Shown here in pieces: positions 11,282 through 21,381 of a DNA stretch of 64,000 nucleotides. The DNA lies in assembly GCA_947685225.1 (NCBI GenBank), contig CANTUV010000039.1, positions 35,208,001-35,272,000 on the forward strand, written 5' to 3'. The stretch is from Garcia nutans (lineage: Eukaryota > Streptophyta > Magnoliopsida > Malpighiales > Euphorbiaceae). Each line of letters starts with the position of its first letter. Positions within the stretch are counted from its first letter, which is position 1. A program made the translations under genes and the position numbers. The notes below the pieces were generated by a model. That model was not told where the DNA came from. It worked only from the letters and a program-made list of their open reading frames with translations, and did no database searches.

Positions 11282-13179
11282 TCACTATTGCCTTGCAGGT
11301 ATGCCTAAAATCTACTATCAATGAAAGCACATGGCTTGTGGATAGTGGGTGCTCAAGGCATATGACCGGGAATGCAAAGCTCTTTACAAGTATTACCTAC
11401 AAACATGGAGGTAATGTAACTTTTGGAAACAATGCTAAAGGTACTCTTAAACCTCTTAAAACTATTGATGCTCCAAAGATCAATCAGTATGAACTTGAAG
11501 AAAAGACCCAAGATCTACCTAAGGATTGGCAATACAAGAAAGACCATCCTAAGGAACTCATCATTGGAGAAACATCTAAGGGAGTAATTACTAGATCTAA
11601 AATTAATCATATAGATGTTAATTTTGCTTTTGTTTCTCAAATTGAGCCAAAGACTGTTAAGGAGGCTTTAAATGATAAAAATTGGATAACTACAATGCAA
11701 GATGAACTTAATCAATTTGAAAGAAATAATGTTTGGCAACTTACTCCTAGACCTACAGATCACTCTATCATAAGATGCAAATGGGTCTATGGGAATAAGA
11801 TTGATGAAAATGGTCACATTGTTAGGAATAAAGCAAGATTGGTAGCCAAAGGCTATAATCAAGAAGAAGGTATTGACTATGATGAAACTTTTGCCCCTGT
11901 AGCCAGATTAGAAGCTATTAGAATATTACTTGCTTTTGCATGTCACATGAACTTTAAACTCTTTCAAATGGATGTTAAAAGTGCATTTCTAAACGGACTT
12001 ATAAGCGAAAAAGTTTATGTAGAACAACCTCCTGGTTTTGAAAACTACAAATTTCCTGATCATGTTTTCAAACTTACCAAAGCTTTATATGGATTGAAAC
12101 AAGCACCAAGAGCTTGGTATGATAAACTAAGTGCATATTTACTTGACAATGGTTTTTCAAATGGAAAAGTAGACACAACTCTCTTTGTTAAAAAGGACAA
12201 GCATAACATTTTAATTGTACAAATTTATGTGGATGACATAATATTTGGAGCTACTAATGAAGCCTTGTGCAAAGAATTTGCTTCTTGTGTGACTAGGGAA
12301 TTTGAAATGAGCATGATGGGTGAACTCAAGTTCTTCCTTGGACTGCAAGTCAAGCAATGTGAAGATGGCTTCTTCATCAACCAATCCAAATATACAAAAG
12401 AACTCATCAAGAAATTTGGAATGGATGGCTGCAAAACTAGCAAAACTCCTATGAGCACATCCTTGAAATTAGGTAAAGATGAAAATGGTAAAGCAGTAGA
12501 TGAAAAGAAATATCGAGGTATTATCGAATCACTACTTTACTTAACCGCTTTTAGACCTGATATAATGTATAGTGTATGTCTTTGTGCTAGATTTCAAACT
12601 TGTCCTAAAGAATCACACTTGAATGCTACTAAGAGAATTTTGAAATATTTAAGTGGTACAATGCATTTAGGACTTTGGTATCCTAAAAACACATCATTTC
12701 ATATCATAGGCTTTTCAGATGTAGATTATGCTGGTAGTATCTTAGATAGGAAGAGCACTACAGGAGCATGTCACTTTCTTGGTAATTGTCTAGTTTCTAG
12801 GCATAGTAAGAAACAAGCATCGGTTGCTTTATCCACAACGGAAGCCGAATATGTTGCAGCATGTTTTTGTTGCACACGAGTATTATGGATGAAACAACAA
12901 TTACTTGACTATGGCAAAGTATTTAACAATATCTCCATTAAATGTGACAACACTAGTGCTATCAATTTGTCTAAAAATCCTATCCAACACTCTAGATCCA
13001 AAAATATAGATATTAGACACCATTTCTTGAGAGAAAATGTACAAAATCAGAATATAATCCTAGAGTTTATAGATACACATAATCAACTTGCTGATATCTT
13101 TACAAAACCTTTGAATGAAGATAGACTTAACTTCATTAAACTTAATTTAGGAATGATTGATGGAATTACTCTGAATTAA
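11278..13179 (+). CDS. pol: copia Pol: protease-RT-RNase H, integrase deleted (element A)
   Basis: Open frame of 633 residues. It starts with the aspartic protease motif WLVDSGCSRHMTG (about residues 19-31) and is cut soon after at GNNAKGTLK. It then jumps to the linker just before reverse transcriptase; the rest of the protease and the whole integrase (HHCC and DDE parts) are missing. RT runs from about residue 125, with DETFAPVARLEAIR, QMDVKSAFLNG, LYGLKQAPRAWY and the catalytic YVDDIIFG (about 317-324). RNase H follows, with STTEAEYVA and ending ADIFTKPL. The deletion kept the frame open. Family members normally have 1000 or more Pol residues. It could copy RNA if made, but could not integrate without a helper. 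Confidence 0.9.
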   Translation: MITIALQVCLKSTINESTWLVDSGCSRHMTGNAKLFTSITYKHGGNVTFGNNAKGTLKPLKTIDAPKINQYELEEKTQDLPKDWQYKKDHPKELIIGETSKGVITRSKINHIDVNFAFVSQIEPKTVKEALNDKNWITTMQDELNQFERNNVWQLTPRPTDHSIIRCKWVYGNKIDENGHIVRNKARLVAKGYNQEEGIDYDETFAPVARLEAIRILLAFACHMNFKLFQMDVKSAFLNGLISEKVYVEQPPGFENYKFPDHVFKLTKALYGLKQAPRAWYDKLSAYLLDNGFSNGKVDTTLFVKKDKHNILIVQIYVDDIIFGATNEALCKEFASCVTREFEMSMMGELKFFLGLQVKQCEDGFFINQSKYTKELIKKFGMDGCKTSKTPMSTSLKLGKDENGKAVDEKKYRGIIESLLYLTAFRPDIMYSVCLCARFQTCPKESHLNATKRILKYLSGTMHLGLWYPKNTSFHIIGFSDVDYAGSILDRKSTTGACHFLGNCLVSRHSKKQASVALSTTEAEYVAACFCCTRVLWMKQQLLDYGKVFNNISIKCDNTSAINLSKNPIQHSRSKNIDIRHHFLRENVQNQNIILEFIDTHNQLADIFTKPLNEDRLNFIKLNLGMIDGITLN

Positions 13180-13284
13180 TAAAAAATTGCCTATCAATGA
13201 AGTTTCTATGTCCATAAACTTTTTGCCTAAATATTAGAAAAATCTTCCATCTTTCTTTGACTCTTTCATTTCTGAGTCAGTCGA

Positions 13285-13724
13285 GTTCGTTCCAGCGTCC
13301 TTAGCGATCGCTATCTTGTCTGCCAGATTCATCTAAATAAATATCTCTGTGCGCGGTCGAGAAATCTTGTGCGCGGACACAATAATTTGAACAGTTTCGA
13401 CCGTTACAGACAATTTCTGCACCCGCGAGAGCACTAATCTTGCTAATGGTCGCTAGATCACATTTCGTGATCTCACCCTTGCAAATTTGTGACCGCACTC
13501 TGTACACTCTGCTCGAAATTTTGTAACCGTTGGCTATATGACAGGTCGCAATTCTTAACTCTCAACAGTCATAAACGGCTATTTTCTTAATTTCTTCTAT
13601 TTAAGAGTATAATACATCAGTTTCTTGGATATTTTGCTTCTTACAACATACAAACATCCCTCTAAATCATCTTCTTCTCAAAACACCCCCTGTTTTCCAG
13701 TTTTCTTCCTGTTCTTCAATCCTG
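13285..13724 (+). promoter_or_regulatory. Spacer upstream of extra ORF with LTR-like promoter features (element A)
   Basis: A 440-bp non-coding gap between pol and the extra ORF. It holds several GACCG/GGTCGC cores (GCGCGGTCGAG at 13354, TTCGACCGTTA at 13397, TGACCGCAC at 13490), then AACGGCTA at 13574 and TATTTAAG at 13598-13605, 127 bases before the ORF start. The element's own LTR has the same order: GACCG cluster, AACGGCTA, TATAAATA. A second promoter for the extra ORF is inferred, not shown. Confidence 0.45.
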
Positions 13725-13883
13725 ATGGCTCCCAAAAAGAAGATAACCTCCAAAGTAAAAGGAAAGGGAAAGAAATCTTCAGGAATCACAATAAGAGAAC
13801 CAACAGATGATCCTCCATCTCCTCCATAGTCTAGAAGAGGTGAGAAAATTCACAAACCTCACCACCAAACCTCTGAGGAAGAT

Positions 13884-15116
13884 GTGAGATATGCCATGCT
13901 GAAGAGAAAGAAAGTTGAGGGAACCAAATCTCCTTTTGGTGGGATGCTCTCTGCCCTTAATATCAAGGATGAGATTGAAAGATTACTGGATGTTCTTGGA
14001 TGGAGAAAATTTGTATTTCCTGAGGAGGTAGGTTATTCTAGTTTAAGCAAGGAATTCCTCATGTCTTTTCAAATTGAAAAGAGTGCTAACTCTGCACTGG
14101 GATGGTATGGGGTTAGATTTAAGTTATTTGATCAATACCAAGCCTTAACCCTAGAAGACTTTGGCAAAGTCTGGGACTTTCATGCTGATGGTATAACCTC
14201 CTACAATGATTTATCCTTCTCCAACCAAACACTCTCTGCCTTTTGGCAAGAAATTTCTGTGGAAACATCTTTTGAAAAAGAATCAAAAGCTAGACACATC
14301 AAATCCCTCACCCATTGGATGCTTCATAGGATCATCACCTACACCATCCATCAAAGAGCTGATGAGAATGAAAAGGTAACAAAAAGAGACCTCATATTTT
14401 TATATGCTTTCACCCACAACATCCAAATGAACACAACCAAGTTCTTGATTGACACCCTATATCATCATGCAGTTACAAGAACTGGAACTTTCTTCTTATC
14501 CTCACAAATAACTCAAATAGCTAGGCACCTGAATTTACTAAATGATCTCAACTTAGCTACATTGAGAAACCCTTTCAATCTTGCCTCTAGTGCCATCACT
14601 ATTGACTATCTAGAACATGCTGGATGTGTAAGCAAGATTGAAGGTACATATGTGTATTATTTTGGCAAAAAAGGAATTGTGGATAGACAAAAGAAAAGAT
14701 ACACAATTGAGGAAGAAGGAGACTCTCTGGAAGTTGCTGTTGAATTACCTCCAAAAGCTACTTCATCAAAAGCTACTCAAGAAACTACTTCATCCTCTAC
14801 ACAACTCATCCTCAAAGCTATCAAATATCTCTCCAGGAAACTCTCTCGATTCAAGAAAAGTGTCTCCAAGAGATTCCATCACTTGAATAAGAGAATTGAC
14901 CTTATATCTCACATGCATCATGATCTCTATGATATGCAAGGCAAACTGGACCTGCCTCAATGCAATCTTGAAGATTGGGATATAAGTGATCATACACAAA
15001 GCCTTCCTGAAGAAGAAGAATCTATTAGTACTAGCTCTACCTCTTTTGTTCCTCTTGATAAAGGAAAAGCTCCTTTAGTAGAAGAAGAGATAGATGAGGA
15101 TGACAATTCTGAATAG
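13884..15116 (+). CDS. Extra ORF downstream of pol (env-like position), element A
   Basis: Open frame of 410 residues in the place where SIRE-type copia elements carry an additional, env-like gene. The natural start is probably 13725 (MAPKKKITSK), in frame 53 codons upstream, because element C starts its homologue with MAPKEHKKK; a TAG at 13827-13829 breaks that frame. The central part (about residues 20-230) resembles the plant-retrotransposon domain annotated as putative plant transposon protein (LGWYGVRFKLFDQ, LTLEDFGKVW, HWMLHRIITYTI). It ends in a Ser/Thr-rich linker, a basic amphipathic stretch (about 310-355) and an acidic tail. I see no clear signal peptide or membrane span, so an envelope role is doubtful. 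Function unknown. Confidence 0.75.
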   Translation: MRYAMLKRKKVEGTKSPFGGMLSALNIKDEIERLLDVLGWRKFVFPEEVGYSSLSKEFLMSFQIEKSANSALGWYGVRFKLFDQYQALTLEDFGKVWDFHADGITSYNDLSFSNQTLSAFWQEISVETSFEKESKARHIKSLTHWMLHRIITYTIHQRADENEKVTKRDLIFLYAFTHNIQMNTTKFLIDTLYHHAVTRTGTFFLSSQITQIARHLNLLNDLNLATLRNPFNLASSAITIDYLEHAGCVSKIEGTYVYYFGKKGIVDRQKKRYTIEEEGDSLEVAVELPPKATSSKATQETTSSSTQLILKAIKYLSRKLSRFKKSVSKRFHHLNKRIDLISHMHHDLYDMQGKLDLPQCNLEDWDISDHTQSLPEEEESISTSSTSFVPLDKGKAPLVEEEIDEDDNSE

Positions 15117-15500
15117 TTTACATTTTTATTTTGTGTTATGACTTGATATGTTGCTTTATCTTGCTTTCTCATGTTTACTATATCTTTGTACTTTCCTCTA
15201 TTTTTATAAACAAGATGTTTAGTAGCTTAACTTCTTGCTTTCTGTTATGCATTTTGCCTATGACAATGGGGGAGAAATAGTAAACAACTTGGAATGATTG
15301 TTTAACTAATGCAAGATAATCAAATAATATCAAATAATATCCTTCTAATGCATCAATGCACCAATATATACTTAACCATGATTCATGCATATGTTAAGGG
15401 GGAGCATTAAAACAAATTCATTAACATTCAACACATGAGCAAATTTTAGACTTGTTATATTTTTTATAATTTATATTATCATTCCATTTGATTGTCAAAG
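15117..15500 (+). other. Non-coding 3' leader of element A
   Basis: AT-rich stretch between the extra ORF and the polypurine tract with no plausible frame. It contains two GGGGGAG purine stretches (about 15268-15275 and 15399-15405) that look like spare polypurine tracts, as often seen in SIRE-like elements. Confidence 0.5.
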
Positions 15501-15516
15501 TCAAAATGGGGGAGAT
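15501..15516 (+). other. polypurine tract, element A
   Basis: AAAATGGGGGAGAT directly before TGTTAG of the 3' LTR; it primes plus-strand DNA synthesis. Element C has AAAAAGGAGGAGAT at the matching place. Confidence 0.8.
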
Positions 15517-16892
15517 TGTTAGACAAATGATCTCAATTTTGATCCTTGACAACTCAAATTGAATGATCTATTTAATATGTGTTTGAAGAATCTTGTTGCA
15601 GGCTTAGGTTGCTCCAAATAAAGCTGAACAGAACATTTATAGCTGTCGCACAAGACCTGAATACGACCGAACCATTCAATCAAAGGATGAAACCTTATCA
15701 CAGTAGGTTTCGCGGTCAGAAACCCGACCTCAGTCGCGACCGCACTTAAAGAAGAGCGACCGTCCCAAGTTATGGACGACCGCCACACAAGGAACCCAAA
15801 TCATCCTAATCACAGTAAGGTTCGCGGTGACAAGAACGGCGAAGGATACGACCTCGCTTATCACTTTAGAGACCGCCCGTTGTTATTCGCGACCGCTCTG
15901 CCAATTTAGGAGAAATTTGCTTAAAGAGACAGCAGTGTTCGCGTCCTCAGGTGCGTCCAGAAGTTCGACGCGAGTATCTCAACTCGACCGCGAGATGTCA
16001 CCTAGGGCTACCTCGAAATTCATATTTAGGCGGACATTCATTTTTGCCCAGTCAAAGAATGCCACGTGCGATGACCGTTATAAACTCACTTCAACATTCA
16101 AAAAGGGCGACCACACCTTTGACATGCGCGACTGTCCCGACAACCATAGCATGGGCAAGATTCCTGCTGCAGAGCACTCAAATTCGACCGTTGACGCATA
16201 TTTAAATTCAGCGACCGTACCTTGTCCAAGGACGACCACGTATAACATTAGCGCGACCATTCTTATATGAAGGACGACCGCGAAATGCTTCGGACAGTTT
16301 ACTGAAGAAGGTCTAAACTGCCAAGACTTTATTCTCACTATCAATAACGGCTAGTAAGACCACATTGGCTATAAATACAATGAGAAGTGAGATAAAAGAA
16401 TTTCATAGCCAAGCAACAAACTTTCTTTTACTTAAACTTACATTTGAATTGTAATGAATGTTAGGTGTAAGCATTGAAAACACCATTGTATACGTTTGAG
16501 TGTGAGCTTGGAAAACACTTGGGTTGTGAGAGTAAGCCTTGTAAAACTCTTATTTAGGTTGTGAGAGTGAGCCTTAAAAACTCCTTCAAAGGTTCTTGAG
16601 TGTAAGCCTTAGCAAAACACTTGTCAAGTTAGGTGTAAACTTGTGAAAACACCAAAGTTGGAAGTGAGCTTGTAAAAACTTCAAAGATTAGTGGAACCTT
16701 AACAAGTTGTTAAGGAAGTGGAGGTAGGATTGAAGTAAATCCGAACCACTATAAATCTTGTGTGTTCTTTCTTTCTTTCATTACTCAACCATTTCTCTAT
16801 TCCGCATTTCTTGTTTGTTGAGTTTTTTAAATTGTCATTATTTTTTGAGACAACCAATTCACCCCCCTCTTGGTTGCCATCTTGGGACAACA
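15517..16892 (+). repeat. 3' LTR of copia element A
   Basis: A 1376-bp LTR with a canonical TGTTAGAC start and GGGACAACA end. Compared with the 5' copy it has scattered substitutions, many of them loss of CpG in the GACCG cluster, and lacks about 28 bases just after the TATA box (after 16378). Confidence 0.9.
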
Positions 16893-18016
16893 TCTTCCAA
16901 TTAATTAACAAATTTCATACATATATTTATACCTATATTTAAATATAATTAATTAATTCTATAAATTGGTAAATAATAACTACAATTAGATCTTAAATCA
17001 TTGATTAATTAATCTAAATCAATTAGTAAATTAAAACATTCTAATTATATAGTTAACTAGAAAATAATAATTTTGACACAATTTATTAGACAACTAAATA
17101 AATTTTAGTTTAATATTCAAAATTTATAATGATTAACCAAATTTAATGATTTGATATATTATTATGATTATTTATTTATTTATTTATCTACTTCTATTTA
17201 TTTTAAATTTCTTCTCTTTTAATTGCATCCAACTAATCAACTAATTAGAATATCATTTCTGAATTCATTTTAATTTATAAATCTTAATTAATTAAATTTA
17301 ATTAATTATAATTATTATAATTAATTATGGATATAGTTAATTTCTAAAACTTATCCTTAATTTGCAAATGATATGTGAAATCGAAGCTCATCAAAAAAAG
17401 ATCTCAAAAATAGCAGTTTCATCGGAAAAGAAGATCGAAAAACTATCAAAAATCTTGTCGAAATTTCACGCCGGCATCAAGTTAGTGCCGCACTTGCATC
17501 ACCATTTGATAGCCATTGGCTGTGATCCTGATAGCATTGGACTTGTCGGACAATGATGATCTTCCTTGGCCTGTACATGTCGGTCATTGGTGATCGGATG
17601 GTGATAGATCGGAGAAAAAACCAAGTGATGCTTTTTTCAACCAAGTGATGCATTTTTCTCCTTCTCTCCCCTCTTTTTCTCTTCTATCAGATTCCTTCTC
17701 TCTCTCTCTCGAATAAATGATTTATCTTTCTATTAATAATACAAATGCTAATAATGTTCAGACAATATTATTTGGGTTTAGTATTTTGTTTACTCTCACT
17801 AATAATTAACACACTAAAACTAATAATTCAAACTTTAATAATACACCTACTACACTAATAATTCTGACTTCAATTGTTTAGTTTTGTTTGTTTTTATTTA
17901 TTTATTTGTTTATTTATTTATCTATATATTTTTATTTTTTATTTTTTTTAACAAATTAACTTAATTTAATAAGTTAAATATTATTTATTAATATTATATT
18001 AATACAGGTTATTACA

Positions 18017-18024
18017 TTACTCTC
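18017..18024 (-). other. polypurine tract of backbone chromovirus (split)
   Basis: Read on the minus strand, the sequence leaving pol is CTTTAAGGGG (28067-28076), then GAGAG, then TAA at the LTR start (18016). Element F inserted within the tract and duplicated CTCTC (18020-18024 and 28062-28066). Chromovirus elements typically end pol with a purine run of this kind directly before the 3' LTR. Confidence 0.75.
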
Positions 18025-20209
18025 TATAGACCCTTAATTTTTAACCCAGTCCGGTCCGATATATTTTAATTAGTCCAAAATTATTTTTGTGTTGTCCAAT
18101 ATATTTTAATTAGTCCAAAATAATTTTTGTTATCTTAATTAAATAATATTTACTTTAGTATTTAATTTTTATTCATAAAAAATAAAAAATAATAATAAAC
18201 AAATACATAAAAAATAAAAATAAAAATTGGCGACAGAAAAATCATCGCCGAAAATCAGCATGGGACGAAATGGCCTGCAGGCCAATTTTTGCCTGGAGCC
18301 CGCAGCCAGCTGCGGCAACTTTTTCGCCAGTGCAATTTTTCCGCAGCAGTTTTTTTTTGCCAGCGCAATTTTTCCGACGTAAATTTTTTTGAAACCAATT
18401 ACAATTAGGTTTCGATTTTCTTTTCTTAATTAATGTTAGATTCCGTAAATAATTAAAAAATTAATCATAAAAATCTTCTATAAATAAGGACTAAAACAAC
18501 ACAAAAGAGCACAAGATGAGAGATTGGAGACCAAAATTGAGGAGGAAAATTTTGAATTTTAAGAATTCCTTCTAGCAGTAAAATCGATCGGATTTTTGAG
18601 AGAGCAAACAAGCAATTTAATTCATCAAAGACAGCAAAGCTTGTCTTTGTTCTTGTTCATCCAAGAAGAAATTTTTGGTGTAACCAACAAACGGAGGTAT
18701 GAATGTCTAAGTTCTTCACAGTAGCTTAAATAATTCAATTGTCTCTTTTAAATAAAAAAAAACCTAGAACTTTAATTTACCTTTTCTAAAACTTAAAAAC
18801 CTTAATTCGTTTATTTGTTTTCCAAAAATCTTAAAATTGTTATTTTTGTTTCTTCAAAATCTCAAAACCCTAATTTGCTTTCCAATTTTTCAAAACCTTA
18901 AATTGAATCTGTTTCTTTCCAAAAACCCTAGAAAATATCTTTTTTGTTTCTATAAACCTTAAATCAATTTGTTCATTTTCATAAAACTTCATAAAACTCT
19001 AAATTATTTCTCCAAATTCTAAAATAAAATATATTCTCGAAAAACACTAAACCCTAATTCAATTTTAGAATCAAGACAGTAACCTCAAACCAAATTATTT
19101 TAAGCCCTAGTTTTCTTAAACCCTAATTCCCTTAAACCCTAATTTTTCTATATCCTAATCTTTAAAAACTTAAAACCATATAAATTTAAATGTTATAATT
19201 CTGCACAGTAAGTAACCATAAATCATAAACCTAATGTTTTAAAGTGTTCAAATCCTAGTTTCATGATTTCACTTCTCAAACATTAATTTGGTTAATCAAA
19301 GAATTTTATCAATCTTTTAAATTATAAAACTTTAATACATTTCAATTCCATTAAAACTCACAGTAGCTTAAACTCATAAATTTCAAAACCCTAAACACAT
19401 TAAATAAAGAATCTTAAATAGAAACAGTAGCCCTAATTTAAATCTTTACTTGCTTTATTCAATTTTATATTTAACTATGCTTTAATTTATTTTCAATGCT
19501 TTATTGATTTATTTAAGTTCAATGCTTGATTATTTTAGTTTATCATCGATGAATGTTTATTTTATATTTTGATTGATATCTTTGATGAATGATTTATTTA
19601 TGATGAATGGTTATTTACTTTATTGATTTATTTAGATTTCCAAATGTTGTAAGAGGTATGTTTCCCCTTGGTGGGTACCTCATTAGTTAAATATCATGTA
19701 ATTTAAATTGCTTTTCTATTTTAGAACCAATGTAAAGGACATGTTTCTACCTTTCGGTGGGTGTCCTATTTAGGCATGGATTATGTAAGGGCATGTCTCC
19801 ATCTTCGGATGGGTGTCCATTTATTTGTTTTGCTTGGACATTGTTTTGATTTTTAATATATTGATGCTTTATTTTACTTATTGTGTGTAATATGGATAAT
19901 ATTGTTATATTTAAGAATTTTATAATATTAAGACCTATAAAGGAGGCCGGTTCCAATGAATCGGGCGTTGTGGGGGTGCTGGGCCATTTCTCACCTTCCC
20001 CACACGTACCTAACTTTCCGAACCCATTATGAGGTTGGAGATTCCTTAGGAATCGAGTCATCCACCCCTTTCTTTTTCCCAGCCTGTCCGGGTGGCGACT
20101 CCATTTTTTTTGGACTTAGGTCCGTGTTCTCTAAGGCCCCGAGCCTAAACAGTGCCGAAGTCGCAAGAACCATTCCACCGGGAAATGGGGGCGAAAATCC
20201 CCGCTCACA
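18025..20209 (+). repeat. 5' LTR of element F
   Basis: Starts TATAGACCC and ends CGCTCACA. A G/C-richer tract (18225-18380) is followed by a region with at least six AAACCCTA telo-box motifs (18865, 18923, 19048, 19118, 19134 and 19386) and then a G/C-rich end (19940-20209). The same order appears in the 3' LTR. No coding frame is credible; a short open frame at 19956-20231 runs across the LTR end and the primer site and looks incidental. Confidence 0.85.
18860..19395 (+). promoter_or_regulatory. Telo-box (AAACCCTAA) cluster in Tat-like LTR
   Basis: Six AAACCCTA(A/G) motifs in about 530 bp, plus many near matches such as AAACCTTAA. The 3' LTR repeats the cluster (about 26740-27300), and solo LTR H has TTAGGGTTT at 31094 and 31161. 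In plants this motif is bound by telomere-repeat-binding factors in promoters; a role here is inference. Confidence 0.5.
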
Positions 20210-20210
20210 G

Positions 20211-20228
20211 TGGCGACTCCACTGGGGA
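20211..20228 (+). other. primer binding site, element F
   Basis: TGGCGACTCCACTGGGGA, one base after the 5' LTR. It is complementary to the 3' end of a plant tRNA-Arg, the primer described for Ogre-type Tat elements. Element K has the same site with one change at 57793-57810. Confidence 0.8.
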
Positions 20229-20349
20229 TAAGAGAAGTTGATTCCGTTGGTCTTTTTATTATTCTATTCTTTCTTATAATATTATTATCCATTGCATCAT
20301 ATTAGATTGAAATGTGTGCGTTAGTTAGGATGCTCGTGTTACCCGTGTT

Positions 20350-20547
20350 ATGTTATGTAAGGGATACCATACTTTCACTCAAGGTATGGAGATCGAGCAT
20401 GAAATAACCACTCATAGCCTCGTACCATTTGGTATATACTTGCTATGGGAACCTAAGCCTTTTTACCCAAAGACTAAAGCTCATGTAATTGGCCTAGTTA
20501 CTTTCCTTAGGTTTTACCCCAAATGCATGTTGTTTGACTATGGTTAA
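20350..20547 (+). CDS. Short conserved frame after primer site, element F
   Basis: A 65-residue frame (starts MLCKGYHTFTQ, contains VPFGIYLLWEPK) that is also open in element K (57930-58181, 83 residues, no ATG start) with the same reading. Differences between the two copies show only a slight excess at third codon positions, so coding is uncertain. I do not recognise the product. It may be a leader peptide or part of the untranslated leader. Confidence 0.25.
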   Translation: MLCKGYHTFTQGMEIEHEITTHSLVPFGIYLLWEPKPFYPKTKAHVIGLVTFLRFYPKCMLFDYG

Positions 20548-21381
20548 TTTATCTTGGCTTAAATCATGGCTTATTTGGTTTGTTCTTTTTCTAATATGAC
20601 CTAAGTACATTGTAAGCTCAAAATAAACTTTTCTCTAAATCCAAAAGACCAAAGTTATTTTCAAAACTTTTCAAGATGGTCTTTGGACATAAGACTTTTC
20701 TAAAAATAAATAAAAAAATCTTTGGCTCATGGCCCAAATACTAAGCCCAAAATCCATTTTTTCTAAGATCGTTTTACAATGGGCTTAGAAATAAAATTGT
20801 TTTTATCCAACCTTTTCTTACAAAGAGCTTGCAAATTATTTAGGTCAATTAAGGAATACCAAAAATCAATTGTGAGCCTAGTTTATACTAAGAATAATTA
20901 ATCATGCGCTTGTTTTTGGCATGAACTATTAGTTACTCTTTTCAAGTGAGAAATCTATCTATAATAAACCTCTTAATTTGGTTTTAATCCAATATAGCAT
21001 AAAAGCTACTATAGTTGGTTGAATGGATTAAAAGCTAATTAATGGGAATTACTATGAATGGATTTCTATTTTCGAAAATATAACTATTGGTTGAAACGTT
21101 CGAGGGAAATATTCGAAAACAAGGTACCCCATGTTGGTATTTTGTTAACCATATACCTAGAAAAAGAGACTCGCCATTCGTGTATGGATGTTATAAGGTT
21201 GGAAGGAACGTCCTATTTGTCCTTGTTTGTTAATTGTTTGTGCATACATGCATACATGCATGCATTTGCATCTCATATCATTGATCCTCTCTGGCTCACA
21301 GACTTGGAGTATGACAATTCAAGAGCTTACAACGATATCATCTACAGCATTGATTATTGATTCAAGTGCTTCATTGGGAGG

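Larger units (their letters stand above)
8031..16892 (+). mobile_element. Copia element A (SIRE/Maximus-like), complete but integrase-less
   Basis: Plus-strand Ty1-copia element of 8862 bp with two LTRs (8031-9434 and 15517-16892), flanked by the perfect duplicate TCTTC (8026-8030 and 16893-16897). The order is LTR, primer site, gag, protease-RT-RNase H, a spacer, an extra ORF, polypurine tract, LTR. Integrase is missing, gag has lost its start codon, and one gag stop is present, so it would need helper proteins. It is inserted in the chromovirus 3' LTR; the uninterrupted site is visible at about 53660-53700 in the 5' LTR. The LTRs differ by scattered substitutions and a roughly 28-bp gap, so it is moderately recent. 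Confidence 0.9.
3794..18016 (-). repeat. 3' LTR of backbone chromovirus, in three fragments
   Basis: The fragments are 3794-4220, 6889-8030 and 16898-18016; the LTR end lies beyond the left edge behind element B. The right boundary at 18016 (sense TGTAATAACC) directly follows the polypurine tract. By alignment with the 5' LTR, 3794 corresponds to about 45565, 6889 to about 46010 and 16898 to about 53687. The G/C-richer part at 17380-17620 (with a short open frame that I consider incidental) and a CT run at 17690-17710 are typical transcribed LTR sequence. A roughly 20-bp direct duplication (about 17620-17660) is absent from the other LTR. Confidence 0.75.

Noticed and set aside
13884..15116. 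Calling the extra ORF a true envelope gene
   Set aside because: It has the position but shows no clear signal peptide, transmembrane segment or glycoprotein pattern; a basic amphipathic segment and an acidic tail do not suffice.
17362..17556. A 64-codon open frame (starting MQMICEIEAHQKK) in the chromovirus LTR
   Set aside because: It lies in the transcribed part of an LTR on the strand opposite to the element, and the other LTR copy (54140-54330) does not keep it open.
19956..20231. A 91-codon G/C-rich frame as a gene
   Set aside because: It spans the end of the F LTR and the primer binding site; its G/C richness is shared by the LTR ends of H and K in all frames.
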